Assembly (NCBI GenBank): GCA_947579605.1
Contig: OX388305.1
Span: forward strand, 19,729,542-19,793,541
DNA: 64,000 nucleotides
Origin: Athripsodes cinereus
Taxonomy: Eukaryota; Arthropoda; Insecta; Trichoptera; Leptoceridae
Reading direction: 5' to 3'
The position numbers were made by a program, and so were the translations under genes. The notes beneath the pieces were generated by a model that searched no databases, was not told where the DNA came from, and saw only the letters and a list, made by a program, of their open reading frames with translations. Numbering within the stretch: position 1 is the stretch's first letter; each line of letters opens with the position of its first letter. This document shows, in pieces, positions 46,377 through 56,355 of this stretch.

Positions 46377-46775
46377 TATTATATTATATTATATTATATT
46401 TCGCATTGACTGTAAACGATAGACGATGCGCTGTGCCCGCTTGCGTCTATACGTAGTATGCGTGGGGGTATTTATTTATACTTATGTGTACTGAATGTAG
46501 GTGTGAATAGTGTGAGGTACCGTGGGCCTGGATGAATAATATTATTGTAATACCTGTGGGTGCCTATGATTATGTTTATTTGTATATTCTATATTGAGAC
46601 ATATAATGGTTTGTCTTACTTACTTGTAAAGCTTTATATTTGATTTTGTCTTGAACATAAATAGTATTTTTATTTTATTTCCGCTTGTAATGTATGTAAA
46701 AAATTGTTTGTACTTTTTAAAACTGTAAAAGGCGAAAGCCGTTTATTGCAATAATAAATCAAATAAATCAAAATT
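46377..46775 (+). mobile_element. Pentanucleotide tract and jockey-type 3' UTR
   Basis: A (tatat)-like tract spans 46377-46401. From about 46405 a less AT-rich, TG-rich sequence runs to aaaggcgaaagccgtttatt and an aataaatcaaataaatc tail. The ending matches the other jockey-type tails. No frame. Confidence 0.5.
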
Positions 46776-46984
46776 ACAGTAGGTATATCATTCTTGATGA
46801 AGGTGTATTGTGTTCAAAATTAATATTTTCTTAAAAATATTACAATATTGTAAATCGTAAAAAGTAGATTAGGTACTGTTGAAAATAATTTTGTTATAAT
46901 TATATCAGATAAAAATAGTTTGAGAAAAAAATTTGCCAGTTTTTTTTTTAATTTTTTTTAGGGAAACGAATTTGCTCTAGGCTG

Positions 46985-47110
46985 GCTTAAGTGAACACTT
47001 TCGGTGTCCATGGACAACGTTCACGAACACCACCTTTCTCACTGTCACAATGTAAGGTCCACCAATCGAAAAACGCTTTATGCAAATTATAGAAGCAACC
47101 ATCTTTTAGG
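46985..47110. repeat. Dispersed repeat family B, copy 2
   Basis: gaacactttcggtgtcc, ctcactgtcacaatg, ggtccaccaatcgaaaaa and tgcaaattatagaagc, parallel to 45540-45650. Confidence 0.45.
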
Positions 47111-47114
47111 GATT

Positions 47115-48830
47115 TCATATCTCAAATAGATCGCGATCTCCCTTTTAAATGGCACCGGAACACTTAAGTTCAATACGTTATGTCATCTGGATCCAAATCC
47201 AGTTAAACAGAAAAAAGAATTAGAAAATATTCTAAACAAAAATACCTACATTACAATGCAACAAATTTGAAGGTAACATGTATTGACAGTTCACACAGAT
47301 ATGTAGCTATATTGAAATCGATCCTTGCAGAAAATGTGATATATTCAATGGGTATTGGACTTAAGTTATCGCTTGTCCATAATACACATTATTTTACATG
47401 AAATTACAACAAATTATTTCCAACAATGTACCTACTCCCATTTTCCTCAGTTTTACCTACATGTTATATTGGCATGAAAAAATAGACAAGCTTATATTGC
47501 GTGCAAGTGCCAATTATAATTCTGCCTAATTATTCTCTAAACGAAACCGTTTTTAAGACTACATAGTACTGTAACAACATTATTAGAAGCTGGATGTTCT
47601 TATTTTGTATAGAAGAACACAAGAAGGACTTACTGTGAAAATAAACAAAGAGAATAAAAAGGATCTGTACCTACCAACTAGGTAGTCGGATTGTGTATGT
47701 ATGTATTTACCAAATAATATCACATATATAATATTATCATGTAGTAATATTTATATAGAACATACAGGCAAAACGAAATATTGCTTTTAGGCATAAAAGA
47801 AAAAATATTTCTCTCTTTATTTATGTAGGTATTTTCGTAGAAACTGACAGTTAGTCTTCATCTTTTTTCTCCTAAATATAAGCTTTTTCCGCTTACTTCT
47901 TTTCCATAACATATTATTCAATATCATCATCATAAGTTTATCGTTTTGAAGTCACTCTAAGCTTTTAAAATTCTCCCAAAGTTTAAATTCTACTTTTATT
48001 TACATAACTATGCATACTCAACAGCTAATTTGACTACCCTTTGATTTTAAATAATCTTGTCTATGGTTGCTTATACCAGAACCTCTGACCATTCTAAAAC
48101 AAGTTTTTCACTTTATGTATTCAACATCTTTTACCAGATTTTTCTACGTAATCCACCAGATTCTTTTTCTCTTTATCTAAATACTAGTTTTATAATGTAA
48201 TTACTAGGCAATGTGTAATCGTTTTTTCTTCCTATAACAATATTTAAATAAAAATTATTCTCAAAACATTTTTTTTAAACCAGCTATTTGACAAACTTAA
48301 TATTATGAAATCCACTGTCTTCTTATTATTTTTTTATGAGAATATAAAACTAATATTTTTGCACAGTAAATTGTTTATGAACATATGTACAATACATAGA
48401 GTTAAATCTTGTAAAAAATGTAAAAGAATCAAATAAATTATTATACCTAATTTATTATTTTATGGAACATCTTTTTATCTTACCAAGAAATAATATGAAT
48501 CTGAAAAACATTTTCGTATTATCGAAACAATGGAACATGTTATCTTGCCCCAAGACTTTTTGTAACGTAACAGGTATACCAAGAAAAAATATTTTTTATC
48601 GAGTTCTAAGATTTTTTTAATTTTAATGTTCTTTATTAAGGTACCTTTCTACTTACTGACCAGGACTTGACTGTAAAAGCTGGATCTAATCCAGGTATTG
48701 TAGACGCATAAAATCATTTTAATTGCGTTTGAGTAACTTTGAAGTAAAATAGGTACTTTGAAGTATTTACAGTTTAGTAGGTGTATTGCGTAGGTATATA
48801 TTATCAATCCACACATAAATATTTGAGTCC
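47115..48830. other. No gene seen
   Basis: AT-rich, nothing recognised. Confidence 0.45.
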
Positions 48831-48834
48831 GTTC

Positions 48835-48872
48835 GTATGTATGTATGTATGTATGTATGTATGTACGTATGT
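48835..48872 (+). repeat. (GTAT)n microsatellite
   Basis: About nine gtat units with one c interruption. Confidence 0.9.
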
Positions 48873-49029
48873 CCTTAATGGACTCAGAAATTAGGAAAGA
48901 CCGAAGTAAAATAATACACTCTATACAAGGTCTCATCTTCTGGGCAGGTTTAAGGCTAAAAACATTTTAAATATCTTACGTATTGATAAAGATATTTTAA
49001 TTTTAATGCGACCATGTCACAAAATTAGC

Positions 49030-49620
49030 AACAAAATGTATGTAAAATTAATGCAAGATTTAGTAAATAGCAATATTCACAGTCAAACATTTTTCATTGT
49101 ATTGAATTAATATCAAAATGGATGTAACAATTAATACAACAATTCTGAAACTAAATATTTAGGGTTTATTTTCGTAATAAAATATCGTGTTTGCTAATGA
49201 GAAAAGCTCTTGAATTACGTGAATAAAAATTGCATATTTTTGACATATTGGGCTATTTTCATAATGGAAGACATTATGAAACCATAGAAAACTATACTGT
49301 AGAATAATAATAGTTTTACCTATAAAATCCATAAACAATGTTAAATGATTTTCAATGAGTGGGAACCTATTTATTTTCACCTAATATTTTTTACATAAAT
49401 TATGAAATATTTGATAGTAAAATATTCTGAAATATTGAAGGATGCAGATAATCCATTTTTAAGGTTTTTTGGGAATAAAGAGTAAATACTTATATGACAA
49501 TTTATTCTTGACTTTTTTTAATTTCATAGCAAATACCCATTTATGCACTGCAAACCAAAAATACAAATTCGAATGTGGACAATTATAATATTTTAACATT
49601 TATGTGACTACAATTTTTTC
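49030..49620. other. No gene seen
   Basis: AT-rich, nothing recognised. Confidence 0.45.
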
Positions 49621-49639
49621 ACGAAAAGGGATGTTTACC

Positions 49640-50415
49640 CTTTTTTTCTTATAGAAATTTGGGATGACAATCTTCGAGTTTTTACATTAAGATGAGGTTT
49701 TTAGTAGTTTTTGCACGTAGGTACCCGCCTATTTTTCTAAATAAAATATGAGCTTTCGAGGTGTCGAGCTCACATATTTTTCATTTGGAAGAGGTTTTTA
49801 GCACTTTTTCCATGTAGGTACCTACCAATATGTGGAATTTCTTAACTTCAAGCTTTTTCATCGGGACGAGGTTGTTAGTACTTTTTTTTCCATGTAGGTG
49901 CCTACTTATTATTTTTTTACATAAATGTGAACATCTGAGGTGTCAAACTTCAAGATTTTTCAATGGGAAGAGGTTTTTAGCACTTTTTTCGATGTTGGCA
50001 CCTACCTATTTTTTTTAACTAAATATGGGCATGTGAGGTATCAAACTTCATGATTTTTCATTGGGAAGAGTTTTTCAGCACTTTTTTCGATGTAGGTACC
50101 TACCTATTTTTTTTACCTAAGTATGGGCATGTGAGGTATCAAACTTCATGATTTTTCATTGGGAAGAGTTTTTCAGCACTTTTTTCGATGTAGGTACCTA
50201 CCTATTTTTTTTACCTAAATATGGGCATGTGAGGTATCAAACTTCAAGATTTTTCATTTAGAGATTTGCAATGCTTTTAATGATGTAGGTACCTACCTAT
50301 TTATTGTTACTAAGCTATGGGCATGTAGGGAGTCAAAAATTAAGTTTTCTCATTGGGAGGAGCTTTTTACTTCTTTTATCCACGTAAATGTATTTGCAAG
50401 GTTTTCTATTTAATT
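49640..50415 (+). repeat. Tandem array of ~98-bp units, about 8 copies
   Basis: Unit landmarks: atgggcatgtgaggtatcaa, acttcaagatttttcattgg, gaagaggtttttagcact, then gatgtaggtacctacctatt. The word atgggc starts at 50025, 50123, 50221 and 50317, giving 98, 98 and 96 bp. Middle units are nearly identical and outer ones diverged, the usual gradient of unequal exchange. The array runs directly into the hairpin at 50417. Confidence 0.9.
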
Positions 50416-50416
50416 A

Positions 50417-50436
50417 AACCCGAGCGATGCCGGGTT
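50417..50436 (+). mobile_element. Terminal-type hairpin, possible Helitron-like 3' end
   Basis: AACCCG and CGGGTT enclose an 8-base loop (agcgatgc) directly after a tandem array. Short GC hairpins of this wording following minisatellites are a pattern I associate with Helitron-like (DINE-1-type) insect elements. The CTRR ending expected of Helitrons is not clear here (cgcttg follows), and no 5' TC end was located. Confidence 0.4.
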
Positions 50437-50506
50437 ACATACGCTTGTTCACAATAAATTTCATCTGGTAATTAATTGATTTCGTTAAAAAATATACGGC
50501 TATTAA

Positions 50507-50645
50507 TTTATTTATTTATTTATTTTATTCTTCTTGCACATCATCATTCATATAACAAATAAAATAAAGCAATATACACAAGAAAAAATGTGATGATGTG
50601 CAGTGGCGAGATTATCACTATATAGTGATTTCTTCCATCTAACCG
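50507..50645 (-). mobile_element. CR1-like 3' end only
   Basis: Starts with a tatttatttatt tract, then ttgcacatcatc, and later gtggcgagattatcac and atttcttccatctaacc, a diverged version of the core shared by the ends at 22478, 58262 and 61195. Confidence 0.5.
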
Positions 50646-50840
50646 TAATATAAATAAATCAATAATTTAAACGATTTAAACACACATTTTATCAAATATG
50701 GTTCGCAAAGCACGTTTCGTTGCACACCGTTCTTATCTAACCATTTAAAAATAAGACATCAATAAGCGTCGTTTGAAATCTTTGAAACTAATATATTAAT
50801 GATTCTCAAGAAACAAAATTGATTTTTAAAATATTAACGA

Positions 50841-50861
50841 TTTATTTTCTCTTTCTTTCAG
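50841..50861 (+). promoter_or_regulatory. Splice acceptor of the cadherin exon
   Basis: An unbroken pyrimidine-rich tract, tttattttctctttctttc, directly before AG at 50860-50861. The donor at the other side is gtaagt at 51009-51014. Confidence 0.8.
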
Positions 50862-51008
50862 TCACAAAGTTCATCCGTACTGGGATAGCAGACAGGAATG
50901 ACACCGTCCTCCCATACTTTGAGAAAAGTTTGTATGAGATCTCCGTCGATGAGAACACACGGCCTGGAACAACTATACTCAGTCTTAGAGCTGCTAATCA
51001 TAATCTTA
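50862..51008 (+). CDS. Internal exon of a cadherin, probably neural cadherin
   Basis: Exon of 147 bases, exactly 49 codons, phase 1 at both ends, so it can be skipped or swapped without frame loss. It encodes TKFIRTGIADRNDTVLPYFE, followed by KSLYEISVDENTRPGTT, ILSLRAANHNL. DRND...PYF is the calcium-binding linker at a cadherin repeat boundary, and LYE.SVDEN...GT.IL is the start of the next repeat with its acidic calcium ligand. Cadherins are surface adhesion proteins. The wording IADRND..PYFE..LYE..VDEN is closest, from memory, to insect neural cadherin, which has long introns and swapped exon pairs; other classical or protocadherin-like genes remain possible. Codons are well balanced compared with the flanks. 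No other exon is seen, so the window would be intron on both sides. Confidence 0.8.
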
Positions 51009-51470
51009 GTAAGTACAACGCATTTTTTTTTCATTTTCTGTTTCAGTTATGCAGTAAATTGCTTAGTCCATTGTCCGCGTCAGTGCTCACCTCATTGAAA
51101 ATTTCCTTTCTTAATTTTATTTTCATATATGGAGCGAAAAGATGAAAAAATGTGAGTTTCGCAGATGTACTTAAATATCTTTACCGATAGTATCAAAACT
51201 GAAGACGGGCATGTGTTGAATATTAGAAAAGGATGTGTATACTAACTTGAGAAACTGTACAAATGTGGAAGAAGTAAAAAAAGTGTTTACTGGTAGATCT
51301 AATTGAAGTTCTAGCTGTTACTTATTTATTTTTCGTGTTAAGACTCAGAATACTATTCAAACTGATTTCTCATAGGTAGATACTGTGCAAAATACACACG
51401 CGTCAAAAACATCCTTCATAGTGACAGGGTAGGTACAACAGACACTCCAACAAGTGTGGAATGATCTGCG
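51009..51470. other. Intron downstream of the cadherin exon
   Basis: The frame continuing past the donor to 51145 is hydrophobic noise (runs of Phe, Leu) and is read as intron. Confidence 0.6.
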
Positions 51471-51473
51471 CTG

Positions 51474-51670
51474 GCCTGAGTCAATAACACACCTTCGCGT
51501 CACGTTCCCGCTCCGTTAGCGTTCGGGTGCAGACGAAGTTGCAAGCAAGTGTCAATTTCGTTGCTAAGATGCACAATAGTTACGAAAATTAACACTTTGG
51601 TGCAACATCGTCTGCACCTGAACGCTAACGAAGCGGGAACGTGACGCCAATGTGTGTTATTGACTCAGGC
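51474..51670. mobile_element. 197-bp foldback element
   Basis: gcctgagtcaataacacac at the left is mirrored by the right end. The arms extend about 87 bp each (51474-51560 and 51585-51670) with roughly a dozen mismatches around a short loop. GC content is well above the flanks, and the arms contain cgtcacgttcccgct and gttagcgttc. It has no coding capacity and is best called a MITE. Target duplication is unclear; tctgc occurs on both sides. Confidence 0.75.
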
Positions 51671-51679
51671 CTCTGCACC

Positions 51680-52480
51680 GCAGGCACACGCTCCGCATCA
51701 GTTAGTTCAGGTTTTCTATATGTCCTATAGTCTAGTTCGACTCCTGCATTAAGGTGTGCAACAAAAGGTTCGCATATTTGCGGATCCCCCTGTAATATAT
51801 TATGTAGGTACATTACTAACATTTCCATATGATATGTCTTAATTTCCCTGTGTGATGTATCCTAATATCACAAATACGACCAAACATCAAAGCATGGTGT
51901 GAAAAGGCGGTATCATCAAACCACATCGCTGATTACTGCACGTTTGTACAATTATAGTGTTCTCTTTGAGATACTAATAAGTATCTACATGCATTAATGC
52001 ATCTATATCTACCTATTATTAGTTTTGAATTAAGTCTCTTAATACTCCTGCATGTATTAGGTTAACAAATGGAAATGTATTATATTATAATATATTATAT
52101 CGAATCTTATATAACTTCTATTTCACATACTAAGATGAATCGTATCTCAAATATTCATGTGTTCTTATTACTTTGATTTACCTATGTCTTATGAGTTATC
52201 AATATTACTTTGAGGATTAGATTCTACTGCATCTACGCCAAGTCACTAAATGAAGGAATTAACGCTCATTATATTTAGTTTAACCCTATCGTTATCATTG
52301 TACCCGTACAGAAACATGATGAAAATTATTTATAAAAAAAAATCGCCTGCTTAAAAAAAATATGTTTTATGCAAAATTGTTTAAAAAATATATTTCAAAA
52401 GATGGATTATGATTTTTCTTATTTGAGTCACTTAAAGATGTGTAGTTTATTTTTAATTTTATATTATAATTTTTATAATA
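51680..52480. other. No gene seen
   Basis: AT-rich intron-like sequence. Confidence 0.5.
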
Positions 52481-52484
52481 CTTA

Positions 52485-53774
52485 CGAGGGCGTCCGATAA
52501 GTACTTAGCCTTCATAAGAAAAAATTAAAATTTTGGAAAAGTGGTGATTTATTTTTCAACATAGTCTACTTTTAGCTCGATACACTTGAACCAGCGATTC
52601 TCCAACTTCTTTAACCCGTCTAAAAAATACGTTTTCTCGAGGTCTACAAAGTAGGCTTCCGTGGCGGCAATGACCTCCTCATTCGACTCAAATTTCCACC
52701 CAGCGAGTAATTTTTTCAAGTTTGGAAACAAAAAGAAGTCGCACGGAGCCAAATCTAGAGAATACGGTGGATAAAGCAGCAGTTCGTAGCCCTATTCGAC
52801 CAATTTGGCCGCGGCGACAACGGAGGTGTGAGCCGGTGCATTGTCACGGTGGAAGATCACTTTTTCTTCGTCGAATGGAGCCGTTTTTTCTACAATTCGG
52901 CATCAAATCGGCCAAATAATTTGGCATAGTAGAGCCTTGGGATCGTTTTACCTTTCTCCAGGCAGTCGATGTAGATCACACCTTGCAAATCCCAGAAAAC
53001 GGTGACTATCACCTTTCCGGTCGATAGGACAGTCTTCACCTTCTTTGGAGCACGTTCGCCGGGTAAAATCCACTGTTTCGACTGTTCCTTGATCTTTGGC
53101 GTGTACCAGTGGATCTATGTTTTGTCAATGGCTTCGAAACGATGCAGAAACTCCTTTGGATTGCTCTTAAATAGCGTCAAAAACTGCTCTGAAATAGTCT
53201 CACGGTTGCGCTTGTTGTCCGGAGTGACAAAACGCGGCACCCATTGTGCCAACAGCTTTCTCATGTCCAAAATTACATGAATGGTATAATCCATTTGGTC
53301 TTTTGAGATGCCTTTTATCTTAGCTATCTTACGCACTTTAAATCGGCGGTCTGCCATTACGATATCGTGGATTTTTGACACGTGATCCTCCGAGGTAACC
53401 GTTTTTGGGGCACCTGGGCGTGACTCGTCAAAAACCGACGTACGACCATGTCGAAACTCTTAAACCAATTTTTGACGATCGTTATCAAAGAACAAGAGTC
53501 ACCGTACACAGCATGCAAGCGGTCTTTGATTTCGCTGCGCGATTTCCCTTCCAGAAACAAGAATCGAATCACCGACTGATATTGCTCTTTTTCCATTTTT
53601 CGAAAATCCGTGGACCCGCCCGCTTCCACACGCGGTCAAAACAAAACCATAAGTCCAATTCGGCTGAAATTTTGATAGTAGCTGTCTACAAGAATGCACT
53701 ACACGATGGTATATTTTTCTTGTGATAGTGATGCCACCGGGCGGAGAGGCTAAGTACTTATCGGACCGCCCTCG
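52485..53774 (-). mobile_element. Full-length mariner transposon, inactivated
   Basis: 1,290 bp with 28-bp terminal inverted repeats: cgagggcg-tccgataagt... at the left and, reversed, cgagggcggtccgataag... at the right, differing by one base (a missing g in the left repeat). TA flanks both ends (52483-52484 and 53775-53776), the mariner target duplication. Size and D34D transposase identify the mariner family of the Tc1/mariner superfamily. Confidence 0.95.
52549..53629 (-). pseudogene. Mariner transposase, broken
   Basis: Mariner transposase cuts and rejoins the element at TA sites. N-terminal segment: MEKEQYQSVIRFLFLEGKSR, the helix-turn-helix region. A frameshift near 53425-53445 then moves the frame to SKIHDIVMADRRFKVRKIAK (second DNA-binding part). 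The first catalytic Asp lies in AIDKT at about 53117, where the following Trp codon is TAG (53109-53111). The second Asp is in FHRDNAPAH (codon 52843-52845). The third is in LAPCDFFLF, 34 residues after the second (D34D), so the triad survives. A further stop or shift lies around 52790-52795. The protein ends ...VDYVEK near 52549. Catalytic residues are kept but the gene is dead. Confidence 0.9.
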
Positions 53775-53779
53775 TATTT

Positions 53780-54000
53780 GATTAGAAAATTGAATTAGGT
53801 TCTTTCATTCTGTGCGTCTTTATGTTTTATATATATATTTTTTTATGATGTTTGTAAATAAAATGATTTGGGTCACAACTTTTTTAAATACTTTTTAGTT
53901 TGTATTGTGTGCTCAAATTATCGATAGCCCTCTATAAACACACGAACCTACCTCAAAAGTAGGTAATTAAAAAAGAATTCTCCAAAAAGGCCAAAATGAC
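53780..54000. other. No gene seen
   Basis: AT-rich spacer. Confidence 0.5.
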
Positions 54001-54044
54001 TATTGCGTCTAAAAGATTATAAAAAATACTGGACCATCGTGACT

Positions 54045-54345
54045 TGCAGAACTTTGACCAGTTTATTGCACCTATTACTAGAAAATGGTAAGACGATGGT
54101 AAGTGTGAGTGGGATAGCAGCATTGTTACTAAATAAGTGTTATAAAATAAGTTTGTATACTGGCGGGTGCTATAGTTTAATATTGCTGCATTGTATAGTT
54201 GCGTGAATGTGTGTGTGTGATAAGTAAATGTGACTGCGTTTGAAAGGATTGTTGTATTGCATCGAACTATTTGTGATTTTTTTGTATATGTTTAATTGCC
54301 TTGTGCCGTATATGTTATTGTAAATAAATAAATAAATAAAACTTT
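54045..54345 (+). mobile_element. Jockey-type 3' UTR
   Basis: A TG-rich stretch ends in aattgccttgtgccgtatat and an aataaataaataaataaa tail. Same ending as at 46775 and 57176. Confidence 0.5.
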
Positions 54346-54349
54346 TACG

Positions 54350-55295
54350 CTTTCAATATCGGCCGTAAATATACTTGCTAAGCCTAACAAAGCTGATACC
54401 TTCTATATGCGGAAGACAAGTTTTTCGTTAAGCTGTGGTTTCTTCCAACTAATGCAAATTATATTTAATATAATTGTTTATCAGTATAGTAAGCGAGTCT
54501 ATGAAAAAACAAACTTCAAATTTATTATCAAACACAATAGTAAAATATTACGATATCCACCACCATTATTGTTATTGATTATTGGTTGTTAAGTAATAAA
54601 TCTTAATACCAATGGGTTTTTGGTTATTGCTACCAAGTTCCAGAAGATATTATGTAGGTATTAATAGATTATTTTATCCTCATATTATTGATTTGTTATA
54701 TCATAAACAACATACTTAATCGATTACGCTATATTAACGAAACATAAAATCCATTTTAGTGGATATGTGTACATACAATACGTTTAGTTTATGTTATAAT
54801 AATAATTATAATATACTTGGTAATTTATTGCATACTACTGAATTCATACCAAATTATGGAGAGAAATAATAAACAAGTTAATAAATTTTACTTGTTTGAA
54901 ATATCTTATTGAGAAACATCTTTTTTTTTGCCCTTATCCAAGTTAAGTTGGGGTCCACAATCCACATTGCCTTAATTGTGAACAATTAACCTAAATCGTG
55001 GTCACTTTTTAATGATAGTATTTTTTCAACAATAATAATGCCAAGTAGGTACATAATTTCTTGTTTAACTTAGTTTTGATTTCTTTTCCCGGAAATTACT
55101 TCTTATTGTTGCTTCTCAGGTCTTCTGGTTGATCTAACCTAACTCTAACCTGCATGTGTCTTTTAAGACAACGATTTTATAAATACTCTAGCTCCACACA
55201 ATACCTATAACAATCTCACTCTGAAATGATTGGTCTGTGTATTCACGCTTTTTTATGGAGACTTGAAAAGAACTTTTAGTAGGTAATATTATATA
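54350..55295. other. No gene seen
   Basis: AT-rich. A gcccttatccaagttaagttggggtcc block near 54932-54958 is not assigned. Confidence 0.4.
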
Positions 55296-55299
55296 CTAG

Positions 55300-55515
55300 C
55301 TGCAGTTGTCTTGTTTGTATTAAAACTGTTATTATGAGTTACCTTTTTTCTACTTTATAAATCCAATTGAAATTCATATCGAATGTATTTGGCAGTGTTC
55401 TTGTTTGTATAATGCTGTGAATGTTTGTATGCTTGTTTTTTTTCACAGTGCATGGCGCAAATGTGTTAGCTGTCAAGCCATTACTCTGTAACGTTTTAAT
55501 GTAAATAAATATATA
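55300..55515 (+). mobile_element. Jockey-type 3' UTR, directly upstream of another jockey end
   Basis: Ends with gctgtcaagccattactc and aatgtaaataaatatataaa. The next element's coding sequence begins within about 80 bases. Confidence 0.4.
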
Positions 55516-55589
55516 AATTCAGTAAGTTATGTACCGATACATTGTTTAATTTATCAATACAAAATAAAATAATGAAACAAAACAGTATG

Positions 55590-56033
55590 TTAGTATGTAC
55601 TCCCATCTGGTCGCCTGGTTATAATGTTCATATCAATAATATTGATCGTGTGCAGCGCAAATTTTTGAGATTCATTAATTATAAACTGTGTATCCCAAGA
55701 GATGAATTAGACTATGCACAATTGCAATCACGTCTACATCTAGAGAGCTTAGCGGATAGGAGAATTATGAATGACTTAATTTTTTTGTATAGAATTGTGA
55801 ATAATTGCTTTGACGTCCCTGATTTGTGTTGTTTAATAAAGTACCGGGTACCTGGACGTAGTACTAGGAGTAGGGAACTACTTTACTATGATAACTATTC
55901 CGCCAACTATGTGAGAAATACAGTGATTCCCCGCTTACACTGCCTAGGAAATAATTTTTTAAGTGATATTGATATGTTCAATATTAATTTTGCTACTTTC
56001 AAGAATATAATTAAGACCATGTTCAATCCATAA
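55590..56033 (+). CDS. Jockey-type reverse transcriptase, C-terminal ~147 residues
   Basis: Reads MLVCTPIWSPGYNVHINNID, RVQRKFLRFINYKL, DYAQLQSRLHLESLADRRI and NDLIFLYRIVNNCFDVPDL, ending FNPstop. W.P.Y..HI..I..VQ..F.RF and L..LE.RR...D..FLY...N are hallmarks of the region after the RT thumb in jockey and related elements. An ATG at 55542 lies in frame, but the residues before MLVCTP do not fit the family and are probably flanking DNA. The frame is unbroken yet lacks the catalytic domain. Confidence 0.75.
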   Translation, partial: LVCTPIWSPGYNVHINNIDRVQRKFLRFINYKLCIPRDELDYAQLQSRLHLESLADRRIMNDLIFLYRIVNNCFDVPDLCCLIKYRVPGRSTRSRELLYYDNYSANYVRNTVIPRLHCLGNNFLSDIDMFNINFATFKNIIKTMFNP

Positions 56034-56058
56034 ACTGTCTTTGATAGTGTAAACATTT

Positions 56059-56355
56059 ATAAGCGATAATTTATTTTATTTTATTTGTTTTATTTTATAT
56101 TGAATTATTGATTTTTATTTGGATTGATATTGTTGACATTTGTTGCCTACAATTTATTTTATTTTGTTTTTATATAGCATTTATTAGCGATAATTTTGAT
56201 TTAATTTTATTTTTGATTTAATTTATTTTATTTTATATTAAATTGTTGGTTTTTATTTGGATTGATATTGTTGATATTTATTGGCGATAATTTTATTTTA
56301 TTTTTTTATTTAATATTAAATTGTCGTTTTTATTTTTTTTTTGGATTAATATTGA
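56059..56355 (+). repeat. Three diverged tandem repeats in the jockey 3' UTR
   Basis: Words agcgataatt, ttgatttttatttggattga and tattgttgacattt recur about every 100-115 bp, three times, with growing divergence. Confidence 0.7.

Noticed and set aside
51009..51145. Extension of the cadherin frame to a stop at 51145
   Set aside because: A consensus donor lies at 51009 and the residues after it are not cadherin-like.
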